From Dyadobacter sp. CY347 (GTDB lineage Bacteria > Bacteroidota > Bacteroidia > Cytophagales > Spirosomataceae): DNA of 64,000 nucleotides. The notes under the pieces are model-generated. The model was given only the letters and a program-made list of their open reading frames with translations. It did not search any database and was not told where the DNA came from. Shown here piece after piece: positions 1-9,819 of the stretch. Where the stretch lies: the NCBI RefSeq assembly GCF_021502655.1, contig NZ_JAKFFT010000006.1, forward strand, positions 62,001-126,000. Reading direction: 5' to 3'. Positions within the stretch are counted from its first letter, which is position 1; the number at the start of each line of letters is the position of its first letter. The position numbers and the translations under genes were made by a program.

Positions 1-3000
1 AAGGTCAAGAGCGACTATTCTATTCAATTTTACCAAATATATATCCGGGATTTTCTTACGCCGCAGATCACCACCGAGTGTTCCTGCCCGGATAAGAATG
101 GCCTTTGCAAGCACCGCGTGGCCGGAATTCTCTACATTCTGGATAAAATGCCGACCATTAAGCAGGTTGTTCATGAAATGAGCAGCACGGTCATTGAGCT
201 CGGCGAGATCAAAGAACTTCAATTAAGAAATCTGGTCCTGGAAGACACCTGGAAAAACAGGGAATCGATCCAGAATGTGACCATTGTTTCCGCCAAAGAG
301 GGTGAAGCACAATGTATTGTGCGTGAAAACGACCAAGATTTTACGGTTGATTTTCAGCGGATCAAAAGCACCAAGCAAATTCATACTTCCTGCACGTGTA
401 ACCAGCAACTTTGGGTTCCGCTATGTCAGCACAAACTGGCTGCATTGCTCAAACTGCGCGAAGAATTGGGCGAACGCGCATTCGAAGTGATGCGTGATCT
501 GACGGTTGAGAAAAATAATCTGCTGGCCGAATATGGCTATTCCCTCGAAGATGACATTAAAGGAAAGTTCGAATTCAAGCTGGACGAAGATGGCGGCCTT
601 TACCTGATCAAATCAGATCCTGCATTGCAGAAAGTGGGTGTTTACCAGGATTGGCAGACATTAAGAGACCGAATTCTACCGGCTCAAAATGTTACTTTCA
701 GCGTTTCGGCGGACAGCCAGCAGGACGAGGAAGACCGGATCTCCATTTTTGTTTTTTGGCCAAAAGGAAAAAATCATTTGCTGGACATTGGTTTCGGTGT
801 TTTTTCGGTCAAATACAGTTCAAAATCGGAGAAGATCACCAATATCCGCAACATTGCCGGCGGTTCAAGCCACTATTATTCAGCGGATGAAATTCCCGTC
901 CTGACCGATGCGGACGCGCGGCTTGTGCGCATCGCGAAGCACTGGGAAGAGGGTTTACAAAAATTCATCCGCAAACAAGGCTGGGCTTACAATGCTTATC
1001 TGCACTTTGATGATGTAAGTTCCGAGCAGCGTTACGAGGCCAGAAATTACGTTGGGAAGCATTTGAACAGGATTTTCAATGACCTGGATCCGGAGCGCGT
1101 CTATCTCGCAGACGGTGATTATGTGACCAGCAACAACCAGCTCACACAACTGGATTTACACCGGGAGCCTGTAAAGCTTTTCTTCGTTCTTACTGAGGAT
1201 AAGGAGTTTATTACATTAAATCCTTATGTAGAGCTAACTGCCGGAAGTCCTTTGGAACTTCAAAAAGTGGTTTCGCTGGATAGTTTCTGGCTGGGAATCC
1301 ATAATGATAAAACACTTTTCCGCTGGGCAGGCATCAGCGAGGCCGAAATGGTCGCTTACCTGGGCCAGACGGGCTATAAAATCCGGGTTAAGAAGGATTA
1401 TTCGGACGAATTTTTAAAGGACTGGATCATTCCGGTTGCCGAGCAGTTTGACGTCATTTTCCAGACGCGCCACGAAGTGCTAACGCGTCCGTTGACGTTT
1501 GATAAACCACGCATTTATCTCAAAGAAGATGATGCTAACCTGCTCATCGTGCCGTCTTTTGTATATAAAGATGAAAACGAAGAAGGCTCGGAAGTAACCT
1601 TCATGCACGACCAGCGCCGGAGCAAAACGGGTTTTGAAGATAACAAAATCACCATGCTGGAACGCGACCTGGCTGCTGAAAATGCAGTTTGGGAATGGGT
1701 TAAATCGCTGAATCCGGCTTTTGCGAACCAAACAGGGCAGCCATTCTTTTATGTTCCGTTGGATCAGGTAATGAAAGGAGGATGGCTTTTCAGTTTCGTA
1801 GAAGCTGTCGGCAAGAAGAAATATGAACTTTTGGGTTTCAAAGACCTGAAAAAAATGCGCTTCAATCCGAACCGCGGAACAGTAAAAGTGAATGCTTCAT
1901 CGGGAATCGACTGGTTTGATATGACCGTTGAAATCACTTTTGGCGATCAGCGGGTTTCATTGGCGGACGCGAAAAAAGCATTGCTGAAAAAGCAGAACTA
2001 CGTGCAGTTGCAGGATGGTTCGTTGGGCGTTTTGCCTGACGAATGGATCAGTAAGCTGGAACCATTGCTGCAATTTGGCCGTGTGAATGGTGAAAAGATA
2101 CATTTGTCTAAAATCCATTTCTCGCTGATCGATGAGCTTGTTTCGGAAACGGATAACGAAGAAGTGTTCCGTGAGCTTTACGAGAAAAAGCAAAAACTCC
2201 TCAATTTCAAGCAAATTCCGAATGTGGCATTGCCTGAAAATGTGAATGCAACGTTACGGCAATATCAGGAAGAAGGTTACAAATGGATCCATTTCCTGGA
2301 TGAATTCGGCTGGGGCGGCTGTCTGGCAGATGATATGGGTTTGGGAAAAACATTGCAAATGCTAACCTTTCTGCAACAGCAAAAAAACCTGAATTCAAAT
2401 AATACGAACCTTGTCGTAGTTCCTACCACGCTGATTTTCAACTGGCAAGCAGAAGCCGCTAAATTTACTCCCGACCTCAACCTGTATGTTCACAGGGGAA
2501 TGGCCCGGCGGAAAGACATTGATTTTTTTAGGGAATACGACATTATCCTCACCACTTACGGCACCATGCGCAGTGATGTGGAGCTGCTTCGTAAGTTCGA
2601 TTTCAATTACATTGTGCTAGATGAAGCGCAAGCCATTAAAAATCCGGATTCCCTTACTTCAAAAGCTTCACGGCTGCTTCATGCGAAGAATCGCCTGACT
2701 ATGACGGGAACGCCAGTGGAGAACAATACATTTGATCTTTATTCTCAATTTGAATTCCTGAATCCCGGCATGCTAGGCCACGCGGACTTTTTCCGAAGTG
2801 AGTATGCAACACCAATCGATAAATATCAGGACAAAGAAAAGGCGGCAGAATTGCGTAAGCTGGTCTATCCATTTATGCTGAAACGCACCAAAGAGGAAGT
2901 GGCGACAGATTTGCCGGATAAGACAGAAACCATTTTGTTCTGCGAAATGGGGCAGAAGCAACGTAAGGTTTACGACACATTCCGCGAAAAATACAGATTG

Positions 3001-3636
3001 GAAATTGCTGAAAAGCTGGCCACAGAAGGCCTTAACAAAAGCAGTTTCCTGATCCTGGAAGCTCTTTTGAAATTAAGACAAATATGCGATTCGCCTTCGA
3101 TCCTGTCTGGTGATGAGGATTTCGGTAATGAATCTGCCAAGCTGGAAGAAATTGTCAGGGAAATTGAAGAGAATGCGTCCAATCATAAAATATTGATTTT
3201 CAGTCAATTCCTGGGAATGTTGGATCTGATCCGCAAGCATCTGGAAAAAGTAAACATTCCCTATGAATACCTGGACGGGCAAACTGTGGACCGCGCTGGT
3301 CGCGTGAACCGTTTCCAGAATGACCAGACCTGCCGGGTGTTCTTAATGAGCCTTAAAGCAGGCGGTGTGGGCCTTAATCTCACCGAAGCGGATTATGTTT
3401 ACCTCGTGGATCCCTGGTGGAACCCGGCAGTAGAACGCCAGGCCATCGACCGGACGCATAGGATCGGTCAGACGCGCAAAGTGTTTGCTTATAAAATGAT
3501 TTGTAAGGATACTATTGAAGAGAAAATCCTTTTGCTTCAGCAGCGGAAGCAAGATCTTGCGGAAGACCTGGTAGGGGGAGAATCAGGCTTTATCAAAAAA
3601 CTTAGTCAGGAAGACATTATGGGGCTTTTCAGTTAA
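1..3636 (+). CDS. SNF2/Swi2-family DEAD/H helicase with SWIM zinc fingers, 5' end cut by window
   Basis: The frame is open from base 1, so the true start lies upstream; the GTG at 118 is internal. About 1211 residues are visible. Two SWIM-type zinc motifs can be read: Cys27-x-Cys29-x6-Cys36-x-His38 and a second CxC-x8-CxH near visible residue 130. A long divergent middle region follows. The C-terminal third is a SNF2 ATPase: Walker A DDMGLGKT near residue 777, the DEAQ box near 874, TGTPVENN near 902, and helicase motif VI RTHRIGQTRK near 1152. Family members are ATP-driven translocases that remodel nucleoprotein complexes; in bacteria the best-known relative is RapA/HepA, and SWIM-bearing forms are common in Bacteroidota. 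The exact cellular role cannot be read from sequence. Confidence 0.93.
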   Translation, partial: KVKSDYSIQFYQIYIRDFLTPQITTECSCPDKNGLCKHRVAGILYILDKMPTIKQVVHEMSSTVIELGEIKELQLRNLVLEDTWKNRESIQNVTIVSAKEGEAQCIVRENDQDFTVDFQRIKSTKQIHTSCTCNQQLWVPLCQHKLAALLKLREELGERAFEVMRDLTVEKNNLLAEYGYSLEDDIKGKFEFKLDEDGGLYLIKSDPALQKVGVYQDWQTLRDRILPAQNVTFSVSADSQQDEEDRISIFVFWPKGKNHLLDIGFGVFSVKYSSKSEKITNIRNIAGGSSHYYSADEIPVLTDADARLVRIAKHWEEGLQKFIRKQGWAYNAYLHFDDVSSEQRYEARNYVGKHLNRIFNDLDPERVYLADGDYVTSNNQLTQLDLHREPVKLFFVLTEDKEFITLNPYVELTAGSPLELQKVVSLDSFWLGIHNDKTLFRWAGISEAEMVAYLGQTGYKIRVKKDYSDEFLKDWIIPVAEQFDVIFQTRHEVLTRPLTFDKPRIYLKEDDANLLIVPSFVYKDENEEGSEVTFMHDQRRSKTGFEDNKITMLERDLAAENAVWEWVKSLNPAFANQTGQPFFYVPLDQVMKGGWLFSFVEAVGKKKYELLGFKDLKKMRFNPNRGTVKVNASSGIDWFDMTVEITFGDQRVSLADAKKALLKKQNYVQLQDGSLGVLPDEWISKLEPLLQFGRVNGEKIHLSKIHFSLIDELVSETDNEEVFRELYEKKQKLLNFKQIPNVALPENVNATLRQYQEEGYKWIHFLDEFGWGGCLADDMGLGKTLQMLTFLQQQKNLNSNNTNLVVVPTTLIFNWQAEAAKFTPDLNLYVHRGMARRKDIDFFREYDIILTTYGTMRSDVELLRKFDFNYIVLDEAQAIKNPDSLTSKASRLLHAKNRLTMTGTPVENNTFDLYSQFEFLNPGMLGHADFFRSEYATPIDKYQDKEKAAELRKLVYPFMLKRTKEEVATDLPDKTETILFCEMGQKQRKVYDTFREKYRLEIAEKLATEGLNKSSFLILEALLKLRQICDSPSILSGDEDFGNESAKLEEIVREIEENASNHKILIFSQFLGMLDLIRKHLEKVNIPYEYLDGQTVDRAGRVNRFQNDQTCRVFLMSLKAGGVGLNLTEADYVYLVDPWWNPAVERQAIDRTHRIGQTRKVFAYKMICKDTIEEKILLLQQRKQDLAEDLVGGESGFIKKLSQEDIMGLFS

Positions 3637-3654
3637 GCTCCATAATGCCTTTTT
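3615..3654 (+). terminator. Intrinsic terminator overlapping the SNF2 stop codon
   Basis: An 11-bp stem with one mismatch (3615-3625 against 3637-3647) encloses the TAA stop at 3634-3636 in its loop and is followed by a run of five T at 3650-3654. The left arm is coding sequence for the last residues of the helicase. Confidence 0.7.
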
Positions 3655-3970
3655 AATTATTAAGCATTTTCGTTCCCGACGAAATATTGAGCAGGTTGCT
3701 ATTCATCAATTTCACTGAACTCACCGACTGCGAAGCGCTGTCTAAGGAAGTAAAATCAAATAAATCAGATTTTGATAAAATAGTTACCTCCTGCGTCTGG
3801 CTTGTTTTGGATAATTCCTCGTTTGCCAGTTCACCACTTCTATCTATTAAGGGAATATTGTACATTTTTTCCACAGTCCCACCTGTCATTGCCTTGTAGC
3901 GTGCCTCTTTCTGTAATACACAAAGCCCTAGTAAAAAGGTGGCAATGAGCAACGTATGTTTATTTTTCAT
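3653..3970 (-). CDS. Small exported protein of unknown function
   Basis: This is a 105-residue reading frame when started at the ATG at 3970, where a signal-peptide-like N terminus begins (MKNKHTLLIATFLLGLCVLQ). A start at 4009 would put a charged 13-residue leader ahead of the hydrophobic segment and is less likely. The mature part is polar and Ser/Leu-rich with no motif I recognise. It is the last gene of a minus-strand run and its stop sits within the T-run of the helicase terminator. Reality as a gene is supported only by the signal peptide and intact frame. Confidence 0.5.
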   Translation of the reverse strand: MKNKHTLLIATFLLGLCVLQKEARYKAMTGGTVEKMYNIPLIDRSGELANEELSKTSQTQEVTILSKSDLFDFTSLDSASQSVSSVKLMNSNLLNISSGTKMLNN

Positions 3971-4122
3971 AATCAAGATGTCTATTTTTAAAGGGTCCTT
4001 ATCAGACAACTACAACACAAAGAGCAATTTTCGCACCAAATGGTTGTAACCTTTGAAAAATTATTTAAGTACAAAAAAACCCATATCACTTAATTTAGGC
4101 TTTTTGTAACTTTACTAATAAG

Positions 4123-4506
4123 CTATTGTGCAACAGCCGTAAATTCTATCTCCACAAGATATTCCGGAGAAACCAGTTTGCTGATCTCATAAATGCCCGT
4201 AGTAGGCTTGATATCCCTGAAATAAGTGCCGTGAGCTCTCGCTATTTCGTCAAATAAGCTGATGTCCGTTGTGAAAATACGTGTCCTTACAACATCACTT
4301 AACGCAGCGCCGGCCTCTTGCAACACTTTTTCTATTCTTTCAATAATGTTATTTGTTTGGGCAAAAGCATCATCTGCCTTAACTTTTTCTCCATCCACGA
4401 TGGCGACTGTGCCCGCAACTTCTATAATGTTACCAATGCGTACCGCGCGGCAGTAACCCATTTTGTCCTCCCATGGAGAACCGGATAGTATATTTTGTCT
4501 TGACAT
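4123..4506 (-). CDS. RidA/YjgF/UK114-family protein
   Basis: This is a 127-residue single-domain protein, the usual RidA length. Family features are the VAGTVA strand, the FAQTNNIIERIEKVLQEAG helix, VVRTRIFTTD and the terminal VEIEFTAVA. RidA proteins are trimers that hydrolyse reactive enamine/imine intermediates released by PLP enzymes. The canonical catalytic Arg (Arg105 in E. coli RidA, in the context P-A-R-S) is replaced: the aligned stretch here reads KPTTGIYEI, with Thr at that place. This suggests one of the Rid subfamilies without imine deaminase activity. It lies 33 bp downstream of recQ on the same strand. Confidence 0.9.
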   Translation of the reverse strand: MSRQNILSGSPWEDKMGYCRAVRIGNIIEVAGTVAIVDGEKVKADDAFAQTNNIIERIEKVLQEAGAALSDVVRTRIFTTDISLFDEIARAHGTYFRDIKPTTGIYEISKLVSPEYLVEIEFTAVAQ

Positions 4507-4539
4507 GGCGTAAATGTTATAACCATGTAAAGATAAAAC

Positions 4540-6690
4540 TTAATTTCGTGATTCCTCGAAAAGTGCAAGTGCCAGGCGTATCTGTCCGTAGTCAAATTGC
4601 TCGTTCAAAAGCTCAAACAATGGTTTCAGCGGATCATTTTTACCAACCTGTATTTCTGCCGCAGCTTCGGTAATGGTGCTATAAGCCTGATTATCAATCA
4701 ATGCGTGTAAGTCGATGTCGTGACCGTCTTCTTTTAGTTTTATCAAATGCGAAATAATCGTGACCGTACTCAGATCACGTTTTTCTGCAATTATTTTTAA
4801 AGAGTAACCTTCTTTATACAAATCAAGTGTTTCGACGTAGGTCATTCCCTTCACTACCCGGGTTCCCGGTTTTGTATTTTCCCGGGCGAAGGCAAGGATT
4901 TCGTTGATGAATGTTTCACCATAGCGACGGAATTTCTCCGCACCAATCCCTGAAACAGCTTTCATCTGGGCTTCTGAAATTGGCTTTTTCTGCGCCATTT
5001 CCGAAAGCGTCGCGTCGCTGAAAACCACATATGGCGGCACGCCCAGCGCGTCGGCCATTTGTTTTCTTAATATCCGCAGCCTTTCGAACAGTGCATCGCG
5101 GATAATTTCCTGTTTCGGTTTTTCCTTTGGTACAAGCTCCTCTTCCTTCGCTTTGCGTTCGGAAATTGGAATAAATTTCACCAGCTCCACTTTCCGCTCA
5201 CCTTTCAAAACCTGCTTACTGACCGGATTGAGCTTAAATGAATGTGCTTCGTCGTACGCAATGTCCATTACGCCGGAGTTGAGCAGCTGGCCAATGTATT
5301 CGGCCCATTCTTCGCCGCGAAGCTCGTTACCGACACCAAAAGTGGGGAGCCTATCGTAGCCGTGTTGCAGAATGTTGCGGTTGCGGCTGCCTCTCAAAAT
5401 ATCGATCAGCATACCCATCGCCACTTTCTGGTCGGTGCGGGCAATGCCGGAAAGCGCTTTTTGAGCGATGACGGTGGCGTCGAACCGGGTTCTCGGGTTT
5501 CGGCATACGTCGCAGTTGCCGCAGTCATAATCCACAGCTTCATTAAAATAGCTCAATAAAATGCGTCGCCGGCAAATATCCGCTTCCGCATATTGCTTCA
5601 TCCGGTTCAATTTGGCGTGCAAAAGCTCCTTCTGCTCGGCCGACTGATCCGAATTATTGATCATATCCTGCCTGGTAATGATGTCCAAGAAGCTGTAAAA
5701 CAGCACAGTGTCCGAAGCAGAACCGTCGCGTCCGGCCCGACCGATCTCCTGATAAAAGCTCTCCACATTGGATGGCAAGTTGTAATGTATAACCCAGCGC
5801 ACATTAGATTTGTCAATCCCCATCCCGAATGCAATCGTGGCCACAATGACCTGGATGTCGTCTTTCAGAAACTGTTCCTGCACGCGTGAACGCTTGTCCG
5901 GCGCCAATCCTGCGTGATAATATTCCGCTTTAAAACCAGCGTTTTTCAGGCTGGCGGCAACGGTTTCGGTTCCTTTGCGGCTCAGACAGTAAATGATGCC
6001 GGCTTGTCCTTCGTGTTTTTTCAAAAATTCTTGAATCTGCTGCATGCGCTTTCTGCCCGGAAGCACGCTGAGGTTCAGATTTGGCCGGTCGAAGCTGGCG
6101 ATAAATGTTTGGGCAGACTCAATGTTCAGCTGTTTCAGAATGTCGCGCCGCGTTACCCGGTCCGCGGTGGCGGTTAATGCAATCACGGGAATGTCCGGGA
6201 AGCGCATTTTTAATGTATTCAACGACCGATATTCCGGGCGGAAGTCGTGGCCCCAGGAGGAAATACAGTGGGATTCGTCTACTGCAAACAGTTTTACATT
6301 CCACTCGCGCAAAAAGTCAAATGTATTTCCTGAGAAAAGCCGTTCGGGGGCAATGTATAGCAATTTCAGTTCGCCTATTTTGGCTTGCCACATCACGCTA
6401 TCCTGCTCAGCACCAGATAATGATGAGTTCAAAAACGCTGCATTCACACCATTGCCACGCAATGCTTCCACCTGATCTTTCATCAAGGCGATCAATGGTG
6501 AAATAACAACCGTTAAGCCGTCTTTGAGTATGGCGGGAATTTGGAAACAAACTGATTTTCCGCCGCCGGTGGGCATGAGGACGAGGCAATCTTTGCCTGC
6601 CATAACGGTGTCGATGATTTCGGCTTGCTGCGGGCGGAAGGAGTCGTAACCAAAATATTTTTTTAGTGCTTCTAGTTTGTTGTCTTGCAT
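4540..6690 (-). CDS. recQ: ATP-dependent DNA helicase RecQ
   Basis: This is a 716-residue full-length RecQ. It has the aromatic-rich N terminus with FRPQQ, Walker A MPTGGGKS at residues 39-46, the DESH box followed by CISSWGHDFRPEY, and helicase motif VI QEIGRAGRDG. The RQC zinc site follows (Cys of CRRRILL, then CGNCDVC), then an HRDC domain (about 515-585) and a C-terminal helix-turn-helix-like extension typical of Bacteroidota RecQ. It unwinds DNA 3' to 5' in recombination and fork repair. The DEAH box of E. coli RecQ is DESH here. It sits within a minus-strand run between an HhH protein and a RidA-like protein. Confidence 0.97.
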   Translation of the reverse strand: MQDNKLEALKKYFGYDSFRPQQAEIIDTVMAGKDCLVLMPTGGGKSVCFQIPAILKDGLTVVISPLIALMKDQVEALRGNGVNAAFLNSSLSGAEQDSVMWQAKIGELKLLYIAPERLFSGNTFDFLREWNVKLFAVDESHCISSWGHDFRPEYRSLNTLKMRFPDIPVIALTATADRVTRRDILKQLNIESAQTFIASFDRPNLNLSVLPGRKRMQQIQEFLKKHEGQAGIIYCLSRKGTETVAASLKNAGFKAEYYHAGLAPDKRSRVQEQFLKDDIQVIVATIAFGMGIDKSNVRWVIHYNLPSNVESFYQEIGRAGRDGSASDTVLFYSFLDIITRQDMINNSDQSAEQKELLHAKLNRMKQYAEADICRRRILLSYFNEAVDYDCGNCDVCRNPRTRFDATVIAQKALSGIARTDQKVAMGMLIDILRGSRNRNILQHGYDRLPTFGVGNELRGEEWAEYIGQLLNSGVMDIAYDEAHSFKLNPVSKQVLKGERKVELVKFIPISERKAKEEELVPKEKPKQEIIRDALFERLRILRKQMADALGVPPYVVFSDATLSEMAQKKPISEAQMKAVSGIGAEKFRRYGETFINEILAFARENTKPGTRVVKGMTYVETLDLYKEGYSLKIIAEKRDLSTVTIISHLIKLKEDGHDIDLHALIDNQAYSTITEAAAEIQVGKNDPLKPLFELLNEQFDYGQIRLALALFEESRN

Positions 6691-6749
6691 TGGATCTTGA
6701 AAAAGAGGTCAAATTTTGGGATTAATTACGGGCATTCAAAAACATTTGA

Positions 6750-8876
6750 TCAAAACTGATACATTACCTGGGCCTTCAACTCGCTGCGTTTGCCGCCTTG
6801 GATTTCATTAAGGCCTGAACTGATTTTATCGAGCTTGGCGTATCGCGTCTGCGACCACCTGAGCCACAGCTTCATATTTTTTGACACCGCATACTTGGCC
6901 ATGAGATAATGTCGGGTGCCGGCGTCGTAATAGGCCGGAATGGAGAAGGCGTAAAGCATATCTTTTTCGTAAACATATTGGCGGCTGTCATAGTCATCGG
7001 TTTTGAAATACGCTATACGCGCACTCAGTTCCAGTCTGGGAAATTGCCAGCTTACGTCTTGCAAAAGTGTGAAACCATTTGATTTTGAAATCTTTATATA
7101 GGCCAGATTGCCGCTCTGCAAGCGCGTTTTCAGCGAAAACCGGAGCGGCTTTTCATATTCAACATTGATCGTTGCCGTTTTACGGATTGTGGAAACAGGC
7201 CCGTCTTCGTTCTCGCTATCTGACGGCGCATTGCGCTGTTTTTTCTTCTGGTGATATAAAGCATAAGCATTAAATCGCTTGTTAGGCTTCCAGAGAATGT
7301 GGAAATAATAATCATAGCCTTTTGAAGGTGCATCGACCAGGTATTTCAGCCAGGGAAATTTGAAATAATCATAATAGGCACTTAGCTTCCAGCGCCGGTT
7401 GGGCCCGTAACGAAAGCCCGCATAACCGCCGGTTTCATTGATCGGTCGCGTGGCTTCGGCAATAGCATTTCCGTAGAATGTGTGAAAATTGCGGTCGTAA
7501 TGCCGGCCTAACAAGCTGAGATCAAACTTTTTACCCAATGCTGCTATTAAGCCTGCTATGGCTCCGTAGCCTCCGCTTTTCGAGCGCGCCGCTTCTCCGA
7601 AAAAATGAATGTTCTGCCACCGGTAATCACCATGCAGGCCAACAACAAGATTGTGTTTTCCGGAAAATTCATAGCGGTTGTAAGCCGCATTTCGCTTCTG
7701 TAATCTAATGTCATAACCCGTATTGAGCCATGTGAAGCCAAGCTGGCCAGCTTTGGAAGGGAGCTTAAAGAGCAAATGCGTCCCGACATTTTGTTCCAAA
7801 AAGTTATTGTGCTTGTCGCGCTCGCTGGCTGTCCGATGGTAACCGGTGACGGGTAAGGAGCTGGCTATGTGCTCACGATCGTCTTTTGCATCATCAACAG
7901 TTGCGTCACGTTTGATATAGGAATAAAAAGTGGTTAGCTCAAAATGCTTTGACAATGAAAACGTCGCTGCGGCTCCCCGGAAAAAGTTGGATTCCAATGC
8001 AGAAGTGTAAGGTTTTAAGCCCAATGTGCTTCTGTATGTGGAGCTGATGACCTCTGCACCTTTGCCCAATGAAAATCCTGCGGCCATTACAAGCCCTTGA
8101 CCAGCCTGCATTTGATAATCCCCGATGATCAGGTTTTTGATCTTTCCCTGGTTCATAACCTGTGCGTGAAATGATGAGAAGTCCGAGCCGAGAATTTGGC
8201 GTTTTGCATTCCAGTTCCACCACACTTCGCCCGCATCTTTCTCCATAGCGAGGCCGTAACTATAAACTCCGGCGCGGGAATTCCTGTATTTCAAATATCC
8301 GCAAAGTGGGTTTCCGTTATATCTGGAAGCCGTCGAACCGGAATCGGCGGGAAGGAAGCCTTTTGGTTTTTCCAGTAATTTACCGGAGCGCACGATCAGG
8401 AAATGTTGCGAAGGATTTTTCAGCGATTCTGCAATGGACAATGTCCGCGAATGGACCGTAACAAATGGCAGTAACCGATAAATCGTGGCCAGATCGAAAT
8501 CAGGGATGGCTTGTAATTCGTAAAGGGAAATGAGCGAGCCGAGCTGTTCGCGGTACTTTATGAAAGAATTGAGCTGTGTTTCTGAAAGGAGCATTAAAGC
8601 CGCCAATTCGTCACGCGTTGCTTTATTAATGTCTATCGGATCGGCATATAAGGCGAAAAGCGATTCGTAGAGTTCGCTGTAATCGGCCTCTTCGGAAGGA
8701 TCGGCGATCAGGTTCTGGATGAAAGCATCAATGTCGATTTCCCTGCGCGGCGGTTCCTGGGCGGAAAGGTTTTTTGTATTAAATAAAAAAATGAGCGCAA
8801 GGACAAGACACGGCAGAACCGCCCGATCCGGGATTTTCAACTTAAAAGCGTATGTTAATGTAGTTTGTTTAATCAT
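6750..8876 (-). CDS. Exported helix-hairpin-helix protein with predicted outer-membrane beta-barrel
   Basis: This 708-residue protein has a signal peptide ending LSA before QEPP (about residue 39). A ComEA-like helix-hairpin-helix block follows (about 75-140: DINKATRDELAALMLLSETQ, then a second hairpin). The remaining 550 residues are rich in alternating aromatic strands (for example RWKLSAYYDYFKF) and end in VMYQF, typical of outer-membrane barrels. Proteins of this form are widespread in Bacteroidota and uncharacterised as far as I know. HhH usually binds DNA, but it may be used otherwise on an exported protein. It lies 23 bp downstream of nadC, probably co-transcribed. Confidence 0.85.
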   Translation of the reverse strand: MIKQTTLTYAFKLKIPDRAVLPCLVLALIFLFNTKNLSAQEPPRREIDIDAFIQNLIADPSEEADYSELYESLFALYADPIDINKATRDELAALMLLSETQLNSFIKYREQLGSLISLYELQAIPDFDLATIYRLLPFVTVHSRTLSIAESLKNPSQHFLIVRSGKLLEKPKGFLPADSGSTASRYNGNPLCGYLKYRNSRAGVYSYGLAMEKDAGEVWWNWNAKRQILGSDFSSFHAQVMNQGKIKNLIIGDYQMQAGQGLVMAAGFSLGKGAEVISSTYRSTLGLKPYTSALESNFFRGAAATFSLSKHFELTTFYSYIKRDATVDDAKDDREHIASSLPVTGYHRTASERDKHNNFLEQNVGTHLLFKLPSKAGQLGFTWLNTGYDIRLQKRNAAYNRYEFSGKHNLVVGLHGDYRWQNIHFFGEAARSKSGGYGAIAGLIAALGKKFDLSLLGRHYDRNFHTFYGNAIAEATRPINETGGYAGFRYGPNRRWKLSAYYDYFKFPWLKYLVDAPSKGYDYYFHILWKPNKRFNAYALYHQKKKQRNAPSDSENEDGPVSTIRKTATINVEYEKPLRFSLKTRLQSGNLAYIKISKSNGFTLLQDVSWQFPRLELSARIAYFKTDDYDSRQYVYEKDMLYAFSIPAYYDAGTRHYLMAKYAVSKNMKLWLRWSQTRYAKLDKISSGLNEIQGGKRSELKAQVMYQF

Positions 8877-8899
8877 ACGCTTTTAGTTTTAGTGAAAGG

Positions 8900-9763
8900 T
8901 TAGAAGGCTTTTAAACTCAAATCCAGACTCCTTGCCTGGTGTGTTAATGCGCCGCTCGAGATTCCGTCAATCCCGGTTTCCGCAACGGCACGCAATGTTT
9001 TTTCCGTAATATTTCCCGACGCTTCCGTTTCATACCGTCCGCCAATGCGTTTTACGGCCTCGCGCAAGTCATCGAGCGAGAAATTATCCAGCATAATAAT
9101 GTCGACCATCCCCACACGCAGCACTTCGTCGACTTCTTTGATATTTCTGGTCTCTATTTCAATTTTCAGGTTTTTACCCAATTGCTGCCGGTAAGCGCTT
9201 GCGCGCATAATGGCCGGTTCAATCCCGCCTGCATAATCGACGTGATTGTCTTTCAACATGATCATGTCGTACAAGCCCATTCTGTGATTTACAGCGCCGC
9301 CGATTTTTACAGCCAATTTTTCAAAAACCCGAAAATTAGGTGTCGTTTTTCTGGTGTCGAGCAGCTTAACAGGCAAATCCTTGATCAGATCCGACATCTG
9401 GCGGGCGTAGGTTGCAATGCCGCTCATGCGCTGCATTGTGTTGAGAACCAGCCGTTCAGCTTTCAGGATCAGTCTTGCATTCCCTTCAACCGTAAATACC
9501 ACATCCTTGCTTTTGACGTAAGTTCCGTCAAGAAGTAACACATTTATTTTTAACGGGGGGTAATTATATGCAGCGGCAGTCTCGTCAAAAATGATCTGGG
9601 CAACTTCAACGCCCGCCAAAATTCCATCCTGCTTCACGAGCAACTGCGCACGCTTGGTCGCATTTTCGGGCACGCAGGAAAGGGAAGAATGATCGCCGTC
9701 TCCAATATCTTCCAGCAAAGCAAGCCGGATCAGATCGCGAAGTTCATGGGGGTTCGTTTCCAT
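8900..9763 (-). CDS. nadC: Nicotinate-nucleotide pyrophosphorylase (carboxylating), quinolinate phosphoribosyltransferase
   Basis: This 287-residue protein converts quinolinate and PRPP to nicotinate mononucleotide, CO2 and PPi in de novo NAD synthesis. Diagnostic stretches are LLEDIGDGDHSS near the N terminus, the substrate-binding LLDTRKTTPNFR, the KIGGAVNHRMGLYDMIMLKDNH block, IEIETRN and the terminal ISSGALTH. Length and motifs match type II PRTases. It is the first of two closely spaced minus-strand genes with the HhH protein behind it. No nadA or nadB is next to it, but an NAD kinase gene lies at 22419-23294. Confidence 0.97.
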   Translation of the reverse strand: METNPHELRDLIRLALLEDIGDGDHSSLSCVPENATKRAQLLVKQDGILAGVEVAQIIFDETAAAYNYPPLKINVLLLDGTYVKSKDVVFTVEGNARLILKAERLVLNTMQRMSGIATYARQMSDLIKDLPVKLLDTRKTTPNFRVFEKLAVKIGGAVNHRMGLYDMIMLKDNHVDYAGGIEPAIMRASAYRQQLGKNLKIEIETRNIKEVDEVLRVGMVDIIMLDNFSLDDLREAVKRIGGRYETEASGNITEKTLRAVAETGIDGISSGALTHQARSLDLSLKAF

Positions 9764-9819
9764 ATTACTTATGGTTTTTGATAAATTATCGATGTAAAAA
9801 TAAAGGAAGTCGTTGATTA

